Assembly: GCA_018435125.1 (NCBI GenBank)
Contig: JAHDNZ010000046.1
Span: 1 to 64,000, forward strand
From: Bacillota bacterium
Lineage (GTDB): Bacteria; Bacillota; DTU065
Length of the DNA stretch: 64,000 nucleotides
Direction of reading: 5' to 3'
In this document: piece after piece, positions 19,101 to 27,711 of the stretch
Numbering within the stretch: position 1 is the stretch's first letter
How the letters are laid out: every line of letters begins with the position of its first letter
Notes under the pieces: model-generated
What the model was told of the DNA's origin: nothing
The model's database searches: none
The model's input: the letters and a program-made list of their open reading frames with translations, nothing else
Made by a program: the position numbers and the translations under genes

Positions 19101-19670
19101 CGTTATAGTTTTTTAAAAAACCAAATCGCTGATCTCAATGAAGCCAGAGATGACCTTAGCCAGGTTTTAGCCCGTTTAGATCAGACAAGCCGTATAAAGT
19201 TTAATGAAGCTTTTCTAAAAATAAAAACGGAGTTTGAAAAGCTTTTTAAGACTCTCTTTGGTGGAGGAGAGGCTTCGTTAATTCTCGAAGAAGGAGATGT
19301 TTTAGAAGCCGGTATTGAGATTAAAGCACAGCCTCCCGGGAAGAAGTTCCAAAGTATATCTCTTTTAAGTGGAGGAGAGAAGGCACTAACAGCAATTGCC
19401 TTGATTTTTGCGGCCATTTCTGTATGCCAGGTACCATTTTACCTTTTTGATGAGATCGATGCTCCACTCGATGAGGCTAATCTCGAACGTTATGTTGACT
19501 TGATCAAGAAAAAGGCAATTATTTCCCAGTTGATTATTATTACCCATCGTCGCCGTAGTATGGAAGCTGCCGATCTACTTTACGGAGTAACTATGGAGGA
19601 AAAAGGTGTCAGCAAAATCCTTTCTCTGCGTCTTGAAGATGAGCAAGCAGCTGCTGCTATAGAAGACTAG
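16113..19670 (+). CDS. smc: Chromosome segregation protein SMC
   Basis: SMC is the ATPase of bacterial condensin. The 1185-residue protein has the full architecture: N-terminal Walker A GPNGSGKSN (about residue 32), coiled coil to about 500, hinge (about 505-660, with TLDGEVIWSGGTMTGG at its end), the returning coiled coil, and the C-terminal signature LLSGGEKALTAIAL with Walker B FYLFDEIDAPLDEAN. It heads smc-ftsY and is preceded by the winged-helix gene. Confidence 0.97.
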   Translation: MQLNKLEIYGFKSFADKTVVDFPQGITAIVGPNGSGKSNVADAIRWVLGEQSTRELRGEKVEDFIFNGSVERHKLGYAQVALTFDNSDGYLATDFNEITVTRKAYRSGESEFYINKSRCRLKDIQELFLDTGLTRNSFALVGQGQVEAIVEARPKDRRAFFDEAAGINKYKAKKEETLRKIERTELDLSRATDIANELEQRIEPLRLAKEKAEKYQALADDYQKDREKLLYSEFWQLSQAVKAADTKKTQKEDELVLFDKKYSQLEAEEALAKEKLGILEEELSLKQNALYQTEQTLQSLTGDLRVLQTRKDNLLEKAYLLKQNVKEKENQQMELTTNLKKATLQKDNLNEELMAIDNLLAKKQAELEGYLEAEKNNQKEIENLKDLLFEKSQKISATRNQILQIERELELTNTALEKVANSLREKQRELKEKETDLTNLKDQIKLQEEKATTIMTARTSQKDILLIKEKEYQLKMAEFQNAKESLKEKKAQLKILEATEAELYGYYDGVKALLKAPLTGVIGVVAKLIDVPGHLTKAVEAVLQAQLQGIVTQTDLDAEKAIRYLKERRLGKATFYPLNLLTKRSISKEDNELLNGLGVLGLLKDFLGLKTELSILAEHLGGNTIITDNLENARLLAKRCQSRYRIVTLDGEVIWSGGTMTGGAEKEERVGLLKRQALIKQLKVETPADSAKIIEIEEAVNKLPIILNKETEKLKDLDTELQNNKLRQESYKVSLKALLSSIESLRLDFDLTVKEEKELQNKVESLNARQQLLIKEEKLLIQEDSDLRANLKNLSSLKWTEEPKIRDEYQGIKDRQIRAKERVNYAQKEKEGRTKELEAIFTEYQELKKRLREVFLEEIAERLNTLEKEKLKTASLLKSEVLRRALNQKKTVKTELINKITDYERDIKALRPQVFEAEKSLREASTELARLEGQYEACLKKAEELELSLDKVDQSMALPKEERNRLSQAVRRLDREISALGPVNIGAIAEYQEVFNRYSFLKNQIADLNEARDDLSQVLARLDQTSRIKFNEAFLKIKTEFEKLFKTLFGGGEASLILEEGDVLEAGIEIKAQPPGKKFQSISLLSGGEKALTAIALIFAAISVCQVPFYLFDEIDAPLDEANLERYVDLIKKKAIISQLIIITHRRRSMEAADLLYGVTMEEKGVSKILSLRLEDEQAAAAIED

Positions 19671-19693
19671 ATATTTATTTGAGGTGAAATTAT

Positions 19694-20602
19694 ATGGGCT
19701 TTTTTGATAAGCTAGTCAATGGACTTAATAAAACCAGAAACCAGTTGGTAAAACAGATTCAAAGTGTATTAAAAGGCAAATCGCTCTCTCCAGAGCTTTT
19801 TGAAGAGTTAGAAGAGATTTTAATCAGCGCTGATATCGGGGTTGGCAGTACCATGGAAATAATAGAAAATCTGAAGCTGCGCTGTGCCAAGGAGAAGATT
19901 ACCTCAGGTGATGAAGTAGAGGAGATTCTAAAAGACGAAATGGCTAAACTTTTGGGGGAGAAAGAACAGTTAAAACCAGCTCCCACTACTCCTTGGGTCA
20001 TTATGGTAGTTGGTGTCAATGGTGTCGGTAAAACCACAACCATCGGTAAACTAGCTGCTAAATTTGGGGAAGAAGGTAAGAAGGTAATTTTAGCTGCTGG
20101 TGATACTTTCCGAGCTGCAGCAGCCGAACAGCTGGAGATCTGGGCCAAAAGATCCAAAGCTCAACTTATTCGTCATGAGGAAGGTTCAGATCCGGCAGCT
20201 GTAGCTTATGATGCCGTGCAAGCAGCCAAAAACCGAAAAGCAGATATACTGATCATTGATACTGCGGGAAGACTGCATACCAAAACCAACTTAATGGAAG
20301 AACTCAAAAAGATCCGCAGAGTGATAAGTAGAGAAATTGAAAATGCTCCTCAGGATGTGCTTTTAGTGCTAGATGCCACCACAGGCCAAAATGGATTGAA
20401 TCAAGCGAAAGTCTTTAAGGAAGCTACTGAGGTAAATGGTATTGTTTTAACTAAATTAGACGGTACTTCCAAAGGTGGTATTGTGATTGCTATCAAAAAA
20501 GAATTATCTCTCCCGGTAAAGCTGATTGGTGTAGGGGAAGGCATTGAAGATTTGCAAGAATTTGACCCGAAGGATTTTGTCAATGCTTTATTTAGTAAAT
20601 AA
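19694..20602 (+). CDS. ftsY: Signal recognition particle receptor FtsY
   Basis: FtsY is the membrane-associated SRP receptor GTPase. The 302-residue form lacks a long acidic N-terminal A domain, as usual in Firmicutes. The NG domain has G1 GVNGVGKTTTIGKLA, DTFRAAAAEQL, G3 DTAGR and G4 TKLDGTSKGG. It starts 23 bases after smc with a GAGGTGAAA site. Confidence 0.97.
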   Translation: MGFFDKLVNGLNKTRNQLVKQIQSVLKGKSLSPELFEELEEILISADIGVGSTMEIIENLKLRCAKEKITSGDEVEEILKDEMAKLLGEKEQLKPAPTTPWVIMVVGVNGVGKTTTIGKLAAKFGEEGKKVILAAGDTFRAAAAEQLEIWAKRSKAQLIRHEEGSDPAAVAYDAVQAAKNRKADILIIDTAGRLHTKTNLMEELKKIRRVISREIENAPQDVLLVLDATTGQNGLNQAKVFKEATEVNGIVLTKLDGTSKGGIVIAIKKELSLPVKLIGVGEGIEDLQEFDPKDFVNALFSK

Positions 20603-20648
20603 CTGTCAAGGAAAAAAGCTTGACAGAGGTAGAAGTATCTTTTATACT
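20603..20648 (+). promoter_or_regulatory. Promoter of ylxM-ffh operon, overlapped by a hairpin
   Basis: TTGACA (20620-20625) and TATACT (20643-20648) are 17 bases apart, close to consensus. CTGTCAAG (20603-20610) and CTTGACAG (20619-20626) form an 8-bp hairpin whose right arm is the -35 box; it may terminate ftsY weakly or be an operator. Confidence 0.75.
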
Positions 20649-20668
20649 ACCTAAGGAAGGGGATGCCC

Positions 20669-21013
20669 ATGGAAATCGTAAAAACTGTACGCATGGGTCT
20701 TCTCAATGATTTTTATGGTCCACTGTTAACTCTAAAACAAAAACATTGCATCCAGCTTTACTACGAAGCCGATCTCTCCTTGGCTGAAACGGCCGAAAAA
20801 TTTGGCAGCAGCAGGCAGGCTGTATATGATCTTCTCAAACGCACAGAGAGACTTCTTGAAGAATATGAAAGCAAACTGGGTTTGTTGGCCAAATATCAAA
20901 AAAGGCAAACAAGATATGCTGCTTTAATTGAACTGGCTAAGGGTTTGGAAAATGAAAAGGAGTTTCGTGCTTTAGTAGCTGAACTGGAAAGGATTGAAAC
21001 CAGTGATATTTGA
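20669..21013 (+). CDS. ylxM: YlxM family SRP-associated helix-turn-helix protein
   Basis: The 114-residue protein resembles sigma-70 region 4: [41 protein letters not shown]. YlxM is encoded beside ffh and acts with the SRP. ATG 20669 is preferred over ATG 20663, which abuts the AAGGAAGGGG site. It overlaps the ffh start by eleven bases. Confidence 0.92.
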   Translation: MEIVKTVRMGLLNDFYGPLLTLKQKHCIQLYYEADLSLAETAEKFGSSRQAVYDLLKRTERLLEEYESKLGLLAKYQKRQTRYAALIELAKGLENEKEFRALVAELERIETSDI

Positions 21014-22340
21014 AAATTTAGCCGAGAAACTGCAGAATACATTTACAAATTTAAAAAGACGTGGTAAGTTAACTGAAAAAGATGTGGAGCTAGCCCTAAA
21101 AGAGGTGCGTTTAGCCCTATTAGAAGCGGATGTTAATTACAAGGTTGTTAAGACTTTTACCGAAAAAGTCAGAACTAGAGCGGTAGGTGAAGAAGTTCTC
21201 AAAAGCCTAACACCTGCTCAACAGGTAATAAAAATTGTCTATGACGAGCTGACTGCTCTTATGGGAGGTTCTACCGCACAACTTGATCTATCTCATAGCC
21301 CTTCTGTTATTATGCTGGTAGGACTCCAGGGTGCAGGTAAGACAACCACCGCAGGGAAACTGGCCAAAAGTATTAAAGAAAAGGGACGCAAACCACTTTT
21401 GGTAGCCTGTGATATTTATCGACCGGCTGCAATTAAGCAATTACAGGTTGTCGGTTCACAGGTGGGAGTAGAGGTTTTTAGTTTAGAAGGCCAAAAACCG
21501 ACTACAATTGCTCAGGCTGCGTATAAATATAGTAATCAAAACGGTTTTGATGTTTTAATTATAGATACTGCCGGACGCTTGCATATCGATGATGAGTTGA
21601 TGCAAGAGCTTGTTGACTTAAAAAAAATTCTCTCACCACAGGAACTCTTTTTTGTCGCCGATGCGATGACCGGACAAGATGCTGTCAATGTAGCTGATAG
21701 TTTTAATCAAAGATTGGATATTACCGGGGTCATTCTAACCAAACTAGATGGCGATGCCAGAGGCGGAGCGGCGCTTTCAATTCGCGAGGTTGTAGGAAAA
21801 CCCATTAAATACGCCTCTTTTGGTGAAAAACTCGATTCACTTGAACCATTTCATCCCGATCGTATGGCTTCAAGAATACTTGGCATGGGAGATCTAGGCA
21901 CTATTCTGGAAAAAGCTCAACAAGCCATCGACGAGAAAGAAGCAGCCAAGCTAGTACAAAAACTCACAACGGATGATTTTAATCTGGAAGATTTTTATGA
22001 TCAGATGCAACAGATGAAGAAAATGGGGCCTCTAAACCAGCTCTTGGAAATGGTTCCCGGTATGAATAAATTAAAAGGCCAAGCTGATTTGGGTGCTGCT
22101 GAAAAGGAAATGCAGCAGATTGAAGCCATTATTAATTCCATGACTCAAAAAGAGAGAAGACAACCTGATATTATTGATGCCTCACGCAAAAGGAGAATCG
22201 CATGCGGTTCAGGTGTCAAAGTACAGGATGTTAATAAACTACTAAAACAGTTTAGTGAAACCAAAAAGCTTATGAAGCAGTTTGGCGGACTATCTGGAAA
22301 AGGTAAAGGCAATAGAATACGGATGCCATTTTTTAAGTAA
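21003..22340 (+). CDS. ffh: Signal recognition particle protein Ffh
   Basis: Ffh binds signal peptides and 4.5S RNA. The 445-residue protein has the N domain, the GTPase G domain (G1 [41 protein letters not shown]) and a C-terminal methionine-rich M domain ([37 protein letters not shown]). The start is read as GTG 21003, giving [10 protein letters not shown], behind GGAAAGGAT; a TTG at 20994 is an alternative. Confidence 0.96.
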   Translation: MIFENLAEKLQNTFTNLKRRGKLTEKDVELALKEVRLALLEADVNYKVVKTFTEKVRTRAVGEEVLKSLTPAQQVIKIVYDELTALMGGSTAQLDLSHSPSVIMLVGLQGAGKTTTAGKLAKSIKEKGRKPLLVACDIYRPAAIKQLQVVGSQVGVEVFSLEGQKPTTIAQAAYKYSNQNGFDVLIIDTAGRLHIDDELMQELVDLKKILSPQELFFVADAMTGQDAVNVADSFNQRLDITGVILTKLDGDARGGAALSIREVVGKPIKYASFGEKLDSLEPFHPDRMASRILGMGDLGTILEKAQQAIDEKEAAKLVQKLTTDDFNLEDFYDQMQQMKKMGPLNQLLEMVPGMNKLKGQADLGAAEKEMQQIEAIINSMTQKERRQPDIIDASRKRRIACGSGVKVQDVNKLLKQFSETKKLMKQFGGLSGKGKGNRIRMPFFK

Positions 22341-22359
22341 TTGTAAGGAGGTGAACTGA

Positions 22360-22656
22360 ATGAGTGTAAAAATTAGATTACGTCGCATGGGGAAGAAAAA
22401 ACAACCTTTTTACCGTCTGGTAGTAGCCGATTCTCGTTCGCCAAGAGACGGCCGCTTTATTGATATTATTGGTTCATATAACCCCTTGACTCAGCCTGCT
22501 GAGGTTAAGGTTGATGAAGAGAAAGCTCTTGATTGGCTTAAAAAAGGCGCCCAACCTTCTTTGACAGCAAAGAAGATTCTCTCCCAGGCAGGAATATTAG
22601 CTAAAAATGCAGCCTCCAAAGAAAAAACTAAAGAGAATGAAACCGACGCCGAATAA
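22360..22656 (+). CDS. rpsP: 30S ribosomal protein S16
   Basis: The 98-residue protein starts [19 protein letters not shown], the S16 signature, with [11 protein letters not shown] and IGSYNP. The usual S16 core is about 80 residues; a lysine-rich tail follows. AAGGAGGTGA lies upstream. It follows ffh by 19 bases in the conserved ffh-rpsP-khpA-rimM-trmD-rplS order. Confidence 0.98.
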   Translation: MSVKIRLRRMGKKKQPFYRLVVADSRSPRDGRFIDIIGSYNPLTQPAEVKVDEEKALDWLKKGAQPSLTAKKILSQAGILAKNAASKEKTKENETDAE

Positions 22657-22674
22657 TTAAGGAGGCTTAGAGCA

Positions 22675-22902
22675 ATGAAAGAACTTATAGAAGTTCTTGC
22701 CAAAAGTCTTGTCGATAATCCGGATCAAGTTTTTGTACAAGAGAAGATTGTCGATGATGAAATTATAATTGAACTCAATGTCGCCGAAAGTGACATGGGA
22801 AAAGTTATTGGTAAACAGGGAAGAATAGCCAAAGCTCTTAGAACTGTACTCAAAGCCGCAGCTAATAAAGAAAAAAAGAGAGTATTACTAGAGATTGTTT
22901 GA
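22675..22902 (+). CDS. khpA: KH-domain RNA-binding protein KhpA
   Basis: The 75-residue single KH domain has the GxxG loop in GKVIGKQGRIAKALRTVLKAAA. KhpA works with KhpB in RNA binding and cell-division control in Firmicutes. AAGGAGG upstream supports ATG 22675. It lies between rpsP and rimM as usual. Confidence 0.95.
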   Translation: MKELIEVLAKSLVDNPDQVFVQEKIVDDEIIIELNVAESDMGKVIGKQGRIAKALRTVLKAAANKEKKRVLLEIV

Positions 22903-22914
22903 AAACTCAAGAAG

Positions 22915-22941
22915 CAGGAGCAAGAAGGCTCCTGTTTTTTT
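22915..22941 (+). terminator. Intrinsic terminator or attenuator between khpA and rimM
   Basis: CAGGAGC (22915-22921) pairs with GCTCCTG (22928-22934), followed by seven T residues. It sits in mid-operon, directly before the rimM ribosome-binding site, so it probably lowers rimM-trmD transcription relative to rpsP. Confidence 0.75.
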
Positions 22942-22952
22942 GGAGGTTTATT

Positions 22953-23471
22953 ATGAAGCTTTATACCATTGGCAAAATTATTGGTGTTCAAGGTATAAAA
23001 GGCGAAGTCAAGGTTTTTCCGACAACTAGCTTTCCATCGAGGTTTCGACAGATGGCCAGAGTATTGATTGGTGACGATAAAACGCAGACCGATTATCCCA
23101 TTCTATCTGTAAGAGACCAGAAAAAACTCATCGTTTTATCCTTAGAAGGTATAACCACTCGCACTCAGGCAGAGGCTATGGTAGGCTTGCATCTTTTTGT
23201 AACCCAAGATGAACTCGTAAAACTTCCGGAGGATCATTACTATATCTTTGATCTCATTGGCCTAGAAGTAATCGACAAGAAGTGGGGACTTTTGGGACTA
23301 ATCAAAGATGTAATCGAAGGAGCTCAGGATCTCTATTTAATAAGTCCGGTTCCTACGGGTTTACCGACCAAGGAATTCCTGATCCCAGCTGTGAAAGATT
23401 TAATATTAGAAATCGATCTGCAGAAAAAAATTATGCGAGTCGATTTACCGGAAGGTTTGTGGGAAGAATGA
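22953..23471 (+). CDS. rimM: Ribosome maturation factor RimM
   Basis: RimM assists 30S head assembly and binds S19. The 172-residue protein has the RimM N-domain (YTIGKIIGVQGIKGEVKVFP) and the PRC-barrel domain from about residue 95 (DHYYIFDLIGLEV ... FLIPAVKDLILEIDL). ATG 22953 follows GGAGG; the upstream frame is the terminator. The end overlaps trmD by four bases. Confidence 0.96.
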   Translation: MKLYTIGKIIGVQGIKGEVKVFPTTSFPSRFRQMARVLIGDDKTQTDYPILSVRDQKKLIVLSLEGITTRTQAEAMVGLHLFVTQDELVKLPEDHYYIFDLIGLEVIDKKWGLLGLIKDVIEGAQDLYLISPVPTGLPTKEFLIPAVKDLILEIDLQKKIMRVDLPEGLWEE

Positions 23472-24166
23472 GACTAGATATTATTACTCTTTTTCCGGAA
23501 ATGTTCGCACCTGTTTTTTCGCAGAGTATTTTAGGACGAGCAACAAGCGAAGGGAAATTACAGATTATTATTCATAATCTTAGGGATTATACTCATGACA
23601 AACATCGTAGTGTTGACGATACACCTTATGGCGGAGGTTCTGGAATGGTCTTAAAACCGGAACCTTTATTCGAGGCGGTAAATGCAATTAAGTCGTTTCC
23701 TCTGGGATATTTACATCAGCCCAAGAGACTTACCGTTTTTATGACACCTCAGGGAGAGCCTTTTTGCCAGTCACTAGCTAGTTCTCTTACTCACTGGGAT
23801 CAGCTGATTTTGGTCTGTGGTCACTACGAAGGTTTCGATGAAAGAGCACGTAATTTGCTGGCTGATTTAGAAATATCTTTGGGAGACTTTGTTTTAACCG
23901 GTGGTGAGATACCTGCTATGGCAGTAGTTGATGCAGTCTCCAGGCTTCTTCCCGGTGTATTGGGCGATGCATATTCTGCTTATGAGGAGTCCTTTACAGA
24001 AAACCTGCTCGAATATCCGCAATATACTCGTCCCCGCGTTTTTCGGGGTCTGGAAGTACCACAGGTGCTTTTAAATGGCAATCATAAAGAGATCGCTCTA
24101 TGGAGAAAAGAGATGGCCTTAAAAAGAACTCAAATAAAACGGCCTGATCTTTTAGAAGGAAATTAA
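23468..24166 (+). CDS. trmD: tRNA (guanine-N1)-methyltransferase TrmD
   Basis: TrmD makes m1G37 in tRNA. The 232-residue SPOUT enzyme starts MRLDIITLFPEMF and has DDTPYGGGSGMV, the knot region LVCGHYEGFDERA and DFVLTGGEIPAM. The start is the ATG overlapping the rimM stop (ATGA). A much longer upstream frame exists within rimM but is not coding. Confidence 0.97.
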   Translation: MRLDIITLFPEMFAPVFSQSILGRATSEGKLQIIIHNLRDYTHDKHRSVDDTPYGGGSGMVLKPEPLFEAVNAIKSFPLGYLHQPKRLTVFMTPQGEPFCQSLASSLTHWDQLILVCGHYEGFDERARNLLADLEISLGDFVLTGGEIPAMAVVDAVSRLLPGVLGDAYSAYEESFTENLLEYPQYTRPRVFRGLEVPQVLLNGNHKEIALWRKEMALKRTQIKRPDLLEGN

Positions 24167-24169
24167 TGC

Positions 24170-24198
24170 TTGCCAGTAAAAAAAGAAAATGCTATAAT
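24170..24198 (+). promoter_or_regulatory. rplS promoter
   Basis: TTGCCA (24170-24175) and TATAAT (24193-24198) are spaced 17 bases, immediately after trmD, giving rplS its own promoter. Confidence 0.75.
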
Positions 24199-24204
24199 TG
24201 GAAC

Positions 24205-24266
24205 GTTAGTGCGGATGGTCCGCTGTCTTAGACGACATGAACATCCTAAGAGAGGGGGTAACCACA
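24205..24266 (+). ncRNA. Candidate L19 leader RNA
   Basis: Between the rplS promoter and its start are two small hairpins, GCGGA-TGG-TCCGC (24211-24223) and GTC-TTA-GAC (24225-24233), followed by GACATGAACATCC. This resembles the Firmicutes rplS leader (L19 leader) by position and by that sequence. The resemblance is from memory, so the call is tentative. Confidence 0.5.
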
Positions 24267-24608
24267 ATGGATCTGATTAAAGTTGTGGAGCAACAATATG
24301 TAAAAACCGATATTCCCGATTTTCGTCCTGGCGACACTGTAAGAGTTGACTACAAAGTCGTCGAAGGCGGTAAAGAGCGCATCCAGGCTTTCCAGGGAGT
24401 TGTTATCAGACGTCAAGGCAGTACTATAAAAGAGACCTTCACTGTACGCAAAATCTCTGATGGAATTGGTGTAGAAAGAACCTTTCCATTGCACAGCCCT
24501 AAGGTGGCCCACATAGAGGTTATGCGCAAAGGTAAAGTTCGTCGCGCTAAACTGTACTATCTGCGTGAGCTGCAAGGGAAAGCCGCAAGAATCAAAGAGC
24601 GTGTTTAA
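24267..24608 (+). CDS. rplS: 50S ribosomal protein L19
   Basis: The 113-residue protein matches L19 throughout: [46 protein letters not shown] and [16 protein letters not shown] 24267 follows AGAGGGGG; a longer frame begins inside the leader. It has its own promoter and a terminator. Confidence 0.98.
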   Translation: MDLIKVVEQQYVKTDIPDFRPGDTVRVDYKVVEGGKERIQAFQGVVIRRQGSTIKETFTVRKISDGIGVERTFPLHSPKVAHIEVMRKGKVRRAKLYYLRELQGKAARIKERV

Positions 24609-24614
24609 AAGTGA

Positions 24615-24644
24615 GGGACTGCTTAAACAGTCCCTTTTTGTTTT
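24615..24644 (+). terminator. Terminator after rplS
   Basis: GGGACTG / CAGTCCC stem followed by T5-G-T4. Confidence 0.85.
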
Positions 24645-24663
24645 ATCTAGGAGGTAGAGTTAG

Positions 24664-25533
24664 ATGCTTCCCGAATTTACAGTACAGTGGTATCCCGGAC
24701 ATATGGCTAAGGCTAAACGTGCTATGCAAGAGAGCCTTAATTTAGTTGATTTAATAATAGAAGTCCGTGATGCAAGAGCCCCTTTGGCTAGCTCAAATCC
24801 CAACTTGGATATAATTGGTAAAGATAAAGAACGCCTAATACTCTTAAACAAGGCAGACTTGGCTGAAGAGCGTGTCACCAGGATGTGGCAATTGCTCTAC
24901 CCTGAGATGCTGATTTTTTCCAGTAAGTCTGTTAAGCACAAAAAAAGACTTCAGGAGGAACTAAATAAGACAGCTCAAAAAATCAAAGCAGATTGGCTGG
25001 CAAAAAATAAAGGTCTAAGACCTTTTCGTGCCCTGGTACTGGGGATGCCAAATGTAGGAAAATCAACACTAATCAATACTCTTGCCACAACCGCTAAGGC
25101 AAAAACCGGACAAAAACCGGGTGTTACAAGAGCAAAGCAGTGGCTTACTCTACCAAATAATTGGCAGCTTTTAGATACACCGGGTATTATGATGCCAGAA
25201 GAGGTAAAAGGGCAGACCGCATTATGTCTAGCTCTTATTAACTGTCTTGATGAAAAACTCTACGATCCTGAGTTAGCGGCCTTACATTTTATTGTCTGGC
25301 TACAGAAAAACTACCCTCAAGCACTGCTGTCAAGGTATAAGCTTGAATTTGTAAACCACAGTGAACCTAGGGTTGTCTTAGAGGAGATAGGTAAAAAACG
25401 AGGAGCAGTCTTAAGCGGCGGTGTTGTTGACACCAATAAAGCTGCGTATACTCTTCTTAAGGATTTTCGCCAGGGATTTTTAGGAAGTATTTCTTTAGAA
25501 AAACCGTTAGTATCTGAGGAGTATACACTATGA
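24664..25533 (+). CDS. rbgA: Ribosome biogenesis GTPase RbgA (YlqF)
   Basis: RbgA promotes late assembly of the 50S subunit. The 289-residue protein is circularly permuted, as in the family: G4 LLNKADLA comes before G1 GMPNVGKSTLIN, with LLDTPGIMMP as G3 and the C-terminal RNA-binding region after about 180. It begins with the family's QWYPGHMAKAKRAM. GGAGG upstream; it overlaps rnhB by four bases. Confidence 0.96.
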   Translation: MLPEFTVQWYPGHMAKAKRAMQESLNLVDLIIEVRDARAPLASSNPNLDIIGKDKERLILLNKADLAEERVTRMWQLLYPEMLIFSSKSVKHKKRLQEELNKTAQKIKADWLAKNKGLRPFRALVLGMPNVGKSTLINTLATTAKAKTGQKPGVTRAKQWLTLPNNWQLLDTPGIMMPEEVKGQTALCLALINCLDEKLYDPELAALHFIVWLQKNYPQALLSRYKLEFVNHSEPRVVLEEIGKKRGAVLSGGVVDTNKAAYTLLKDFRQGFLGSISLEKPLVSEEYTL

Positions 25534-26327
25534 AAGATCCTCAAAATCTAAACCTTAAACAGATCAAAGCGCTCTTAGAGGGTTTTGTGCAAAAAAAAGA
25601 ATACCCCGAGAAATTTATTTTACAGTTAAAAAGCGATGAGCGCAGGGGCGTAAAAAAACTTTGCCAGAATTTTGAGCACAAAAAAGGGTCTTTAGTCCTG
25701 AAATATCAGCATTTAGAGGAATTGACTAATTTCGATAGAAAATTTTTAGTAGAAGTTGCAGGCATCGATGAAGCCGGTAGAGGCCCTTTAGCAGGTCCTG
25801 TGGTAGCGGCAGCAGTTTGTTTAGATTTAGATAACCTGCACTGGGCTTTAGGTTTAGATGACTCTAAAAAATTAAAACGAGAAGAAAGAAAAATCTTTTA
25901 TAATTTGATCCAACAAAATGCTCTTAGTATTGGTATTGGTATCATTGAACCACTTATTATCGATGAGATAAATATTCTCCAAGCAACAGCTTTAGCCATG
26001 CAAAAAGCGGTTCAATCACTTTCAAAGGAGAACCTTTTGCTACTAGTAGATGGCCTTTTTGTACCGCTATTGGGTAAAAACCAGGTGGCTACCGTTAAAG
26101 GTGATGCTAAGTCAATTTCGATTGCTGCTGCTTCTATCATGGCAAAAGAAACTCGTGATCGGATTATGGAACGGTTAGATTTAATTTATCCTAAATATGG
26201 TTTTGCAAGTAACAAAGGTTATGGAACTAAAGAACATCTTAAAAACCTTTTGGAATTTGGTCCCACACCAGTTCATCGACAGAGCTTCATCAAGAATTTA
26301 TCAGCTAAACAGGGCAGTCTTTTTTAA
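25530..26327 (+). CDS. rnhB: Ribonuclease HII
   Basis: RNase HII removes ribonucleotides from DNA. The 265-residue protein has an N-terminal extension of about 75 residues, as in Bacillus, then the catalytic GIDEAGRGPLAGPV, LDDSKKL and the later KGDAKSISIAAASIMAKETRD and YPKYGFASNKGYGT. It is coupled to rbgA by an ATGA overlap. Confidence 0.97.
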   Translation: MKDPQNLNLKQIKALLEGFVQKKEYPEKFILQLKSDERRGVKKLCQNFEHKKGSLVLKYQHLEELTNFDRKFLVEVAGIDEAGRGPLAGPVVAAAVCLDLDNLHWALGLDDSKKLKREERKIFYNLIQQNALSIGIGIIEPLIIDEINILQATALAMQKAVQSLSKENLLLLVDGLFVPLLGKNQVATVKGDAKSISIAAASIMAKETRDRIMERLDLIYPKYGFASNKGYGTKEHLKNLLEFGPTPVHRQSFIKNLSAKQGSLF

Positions 26328-26359
26328 CTCCCGATTAAATCTAAGGGAGGTGCTTGATT

Positions 26360-27412
26360 ATGCGCTTAATACGTGTTTGTGAGCTCAAAGAAGGAATGGT
26401 TTTAGCTAAGGATGTTTTGGATAATACAGGTAGAATTCTTTTGCTAGAAGGTATAGAGCTAAAAGATACCTTTATAGATAAACTCAAGCACATAGGTATT
26501 TTTGCAGTCTATGTTAACGATAGCACTTTAATTCTACCTACAACACCTGTAATACCTTTAAGTAGAAGCGAAACTATTGCTGCTACCGAAAAAGCATTAC
26601 ATGATATTATTTTAAAAAAGAATATTAAAGCCAGTGGACTTAGAGAAAAAGTAGCCAAACTTATAGAAGATATTCTTAAGGCTGATACTTTGGCTATTTT
26701 GGTATCAGAGATCCAAAGCTATGATCGTTATACTCTAGATCATAGTTTTAATGTAGCGGTATTAAGTATTATTACAGGTTTAACATATGGTTTGCCTAAA
26801 GATGAATTAGTTGAACTAGGCATAGGTGCGCTTTTACACGATGTAGGTAAAATCTTTGTATCAAACAGCATACTAACTAAAAAAGGTAGGTTAACACCGT
26901 CTGAGTGGGAGGAAATTAAAAAACATCCGGATTTTGGTTACAAAGTGCTTGCCAGTAATATGGATATCTCCAAAGAAGCCTTAGATGTAGTAAAACAACA
27001 CCATGAAAGAATAAATGGTACTGGATATCCACATGGGTTAAGAGGAGAGAGTATATCTTCTTATGGCAAGATCGCTATGATTACAGATGCTTTTGATGCC
27101 ATGACATCTAATCGTGTCTATAAAAAAGGTATAACACCTTATAAAGCTATAGGTGCAATTAAAGCTATGCGTGGTTTACTTTTTGATAACAATATCGTAG
27201 ACGCGTTTTTGGCAAAAATGTCATCTTATCCTGTAGGTTGTAAGGTTAGACTTAACACTGGCCAAATTGGAGTAGTCATAAAAACAGATGAGATAACGGA
27301 AACAAAGCCGACTGTTGTTTTACTTTTCGATCGAAACGGCTGTATGTATAAGGAGACTAAAACAGTTGCCTTGGCTAAAGAAAGAGAATTAGCCGTAGTT
27401 GGAACTCTATAA
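26360..27412 (+). CDS. HD-GYP domain protein, probable c-di-GMP phosphodiesterase
   Basis: The 350-residue protein has an N-terminal DUF3391-like region and an HD-GYP domain: HD in GALLHDVGKIF (about residue 158), then KKHPDFGYKVL, HHERINGTGYPHGL and ITDAFDAMTSNRVY. The Gly-Tyr-Pro motif is intact, consistent with c-di-GMP hydrolysis. There is no membrane segment. ATG 26360 follows GGGAGG; an in-frame TTG at 26354 is closer to that site. Confidence 0.88.
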   Translation: MRLIRVCELKEGMVLAKDVLDNTGRILLLEGIELKDTFIDKLKHIGIFAVYVNDSTLILPTTPVIPLSRSETIAATEKALHDIILKKNIKASGLREKVAKLIEDILKADTLAILVSEIQSYDRYTLDHSFNVAVLSIITGLTYGLPKDELVELGIGALLHDVGKIFVSNSILTKKGRLTPSEWEEIKKHPDFGYKVLASNMDISKEALDVVKQHHERINGTGYPHGLRGESISSYGKIAMITDAFDAMTSNRVYKKGITPYKAIGAIKAMRGLLFDNNIVDAFLAKMSSYPVGCKVRLNTGQIGVVIKTDEITETKPTVVLLFDRNGCMYKETKTVALAKERELAVVGTL

Positions 27413-27463
27413 TTTAAATCAATAGCTGCTTAATTTTAAAAAGCATAGCGTTTAGCCACATGG

Positions 27464-27493
27464 CCTCTCTCAAACATAAGGTAGAGAGGTTTT
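27464..27493 (+). terminator. Probable terminator of the HD-GYP gene
   Basis: CCTCTCT (27464-27470) pairs with AGAGAGG (27483-27489) and is followed by TTTTCTT. Confidence 0.6.
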
Positions 27494-27540
27494 CTTGTTC
27501 TAAAAGTTAACAAATGAACTACTAATCTTAGCAGCGTGTA

Positions 27541-27569
27541 TTGGTTTAGCAAGTAATTTTTAGTATAAT
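27541..27569 (+). promoter_or_regulatory. Promoter upstream of the AAA ATPase gene
   Basis: TTGGTT (27541-27546) and TATAAT (27564-27569) spaced 17 bases. The start codon is about 140 bases downstream, leaving an AT-rich leader in which nothing else is recognised. Confidence 0.6.
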
Positions 27570-27711
27570 GGCTCTAACCGGTTAAACAAAAACGAACAAA
27601 AAACATATAATTAATTTACGCTAATTTTTAAAACCATTTCCTTTTGATAAAAACCAAATTATAATGACCAACATTAGCACTTAGAGGCTTTTTATTTTAC
27701 AGGGATAAAAG

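Noticed and set aside
23282-23467. Upstream extension of trmD
   Set aside because: It lies wholly inside rimM in another frame; the ATGA overlap gives the normal TrmD start.
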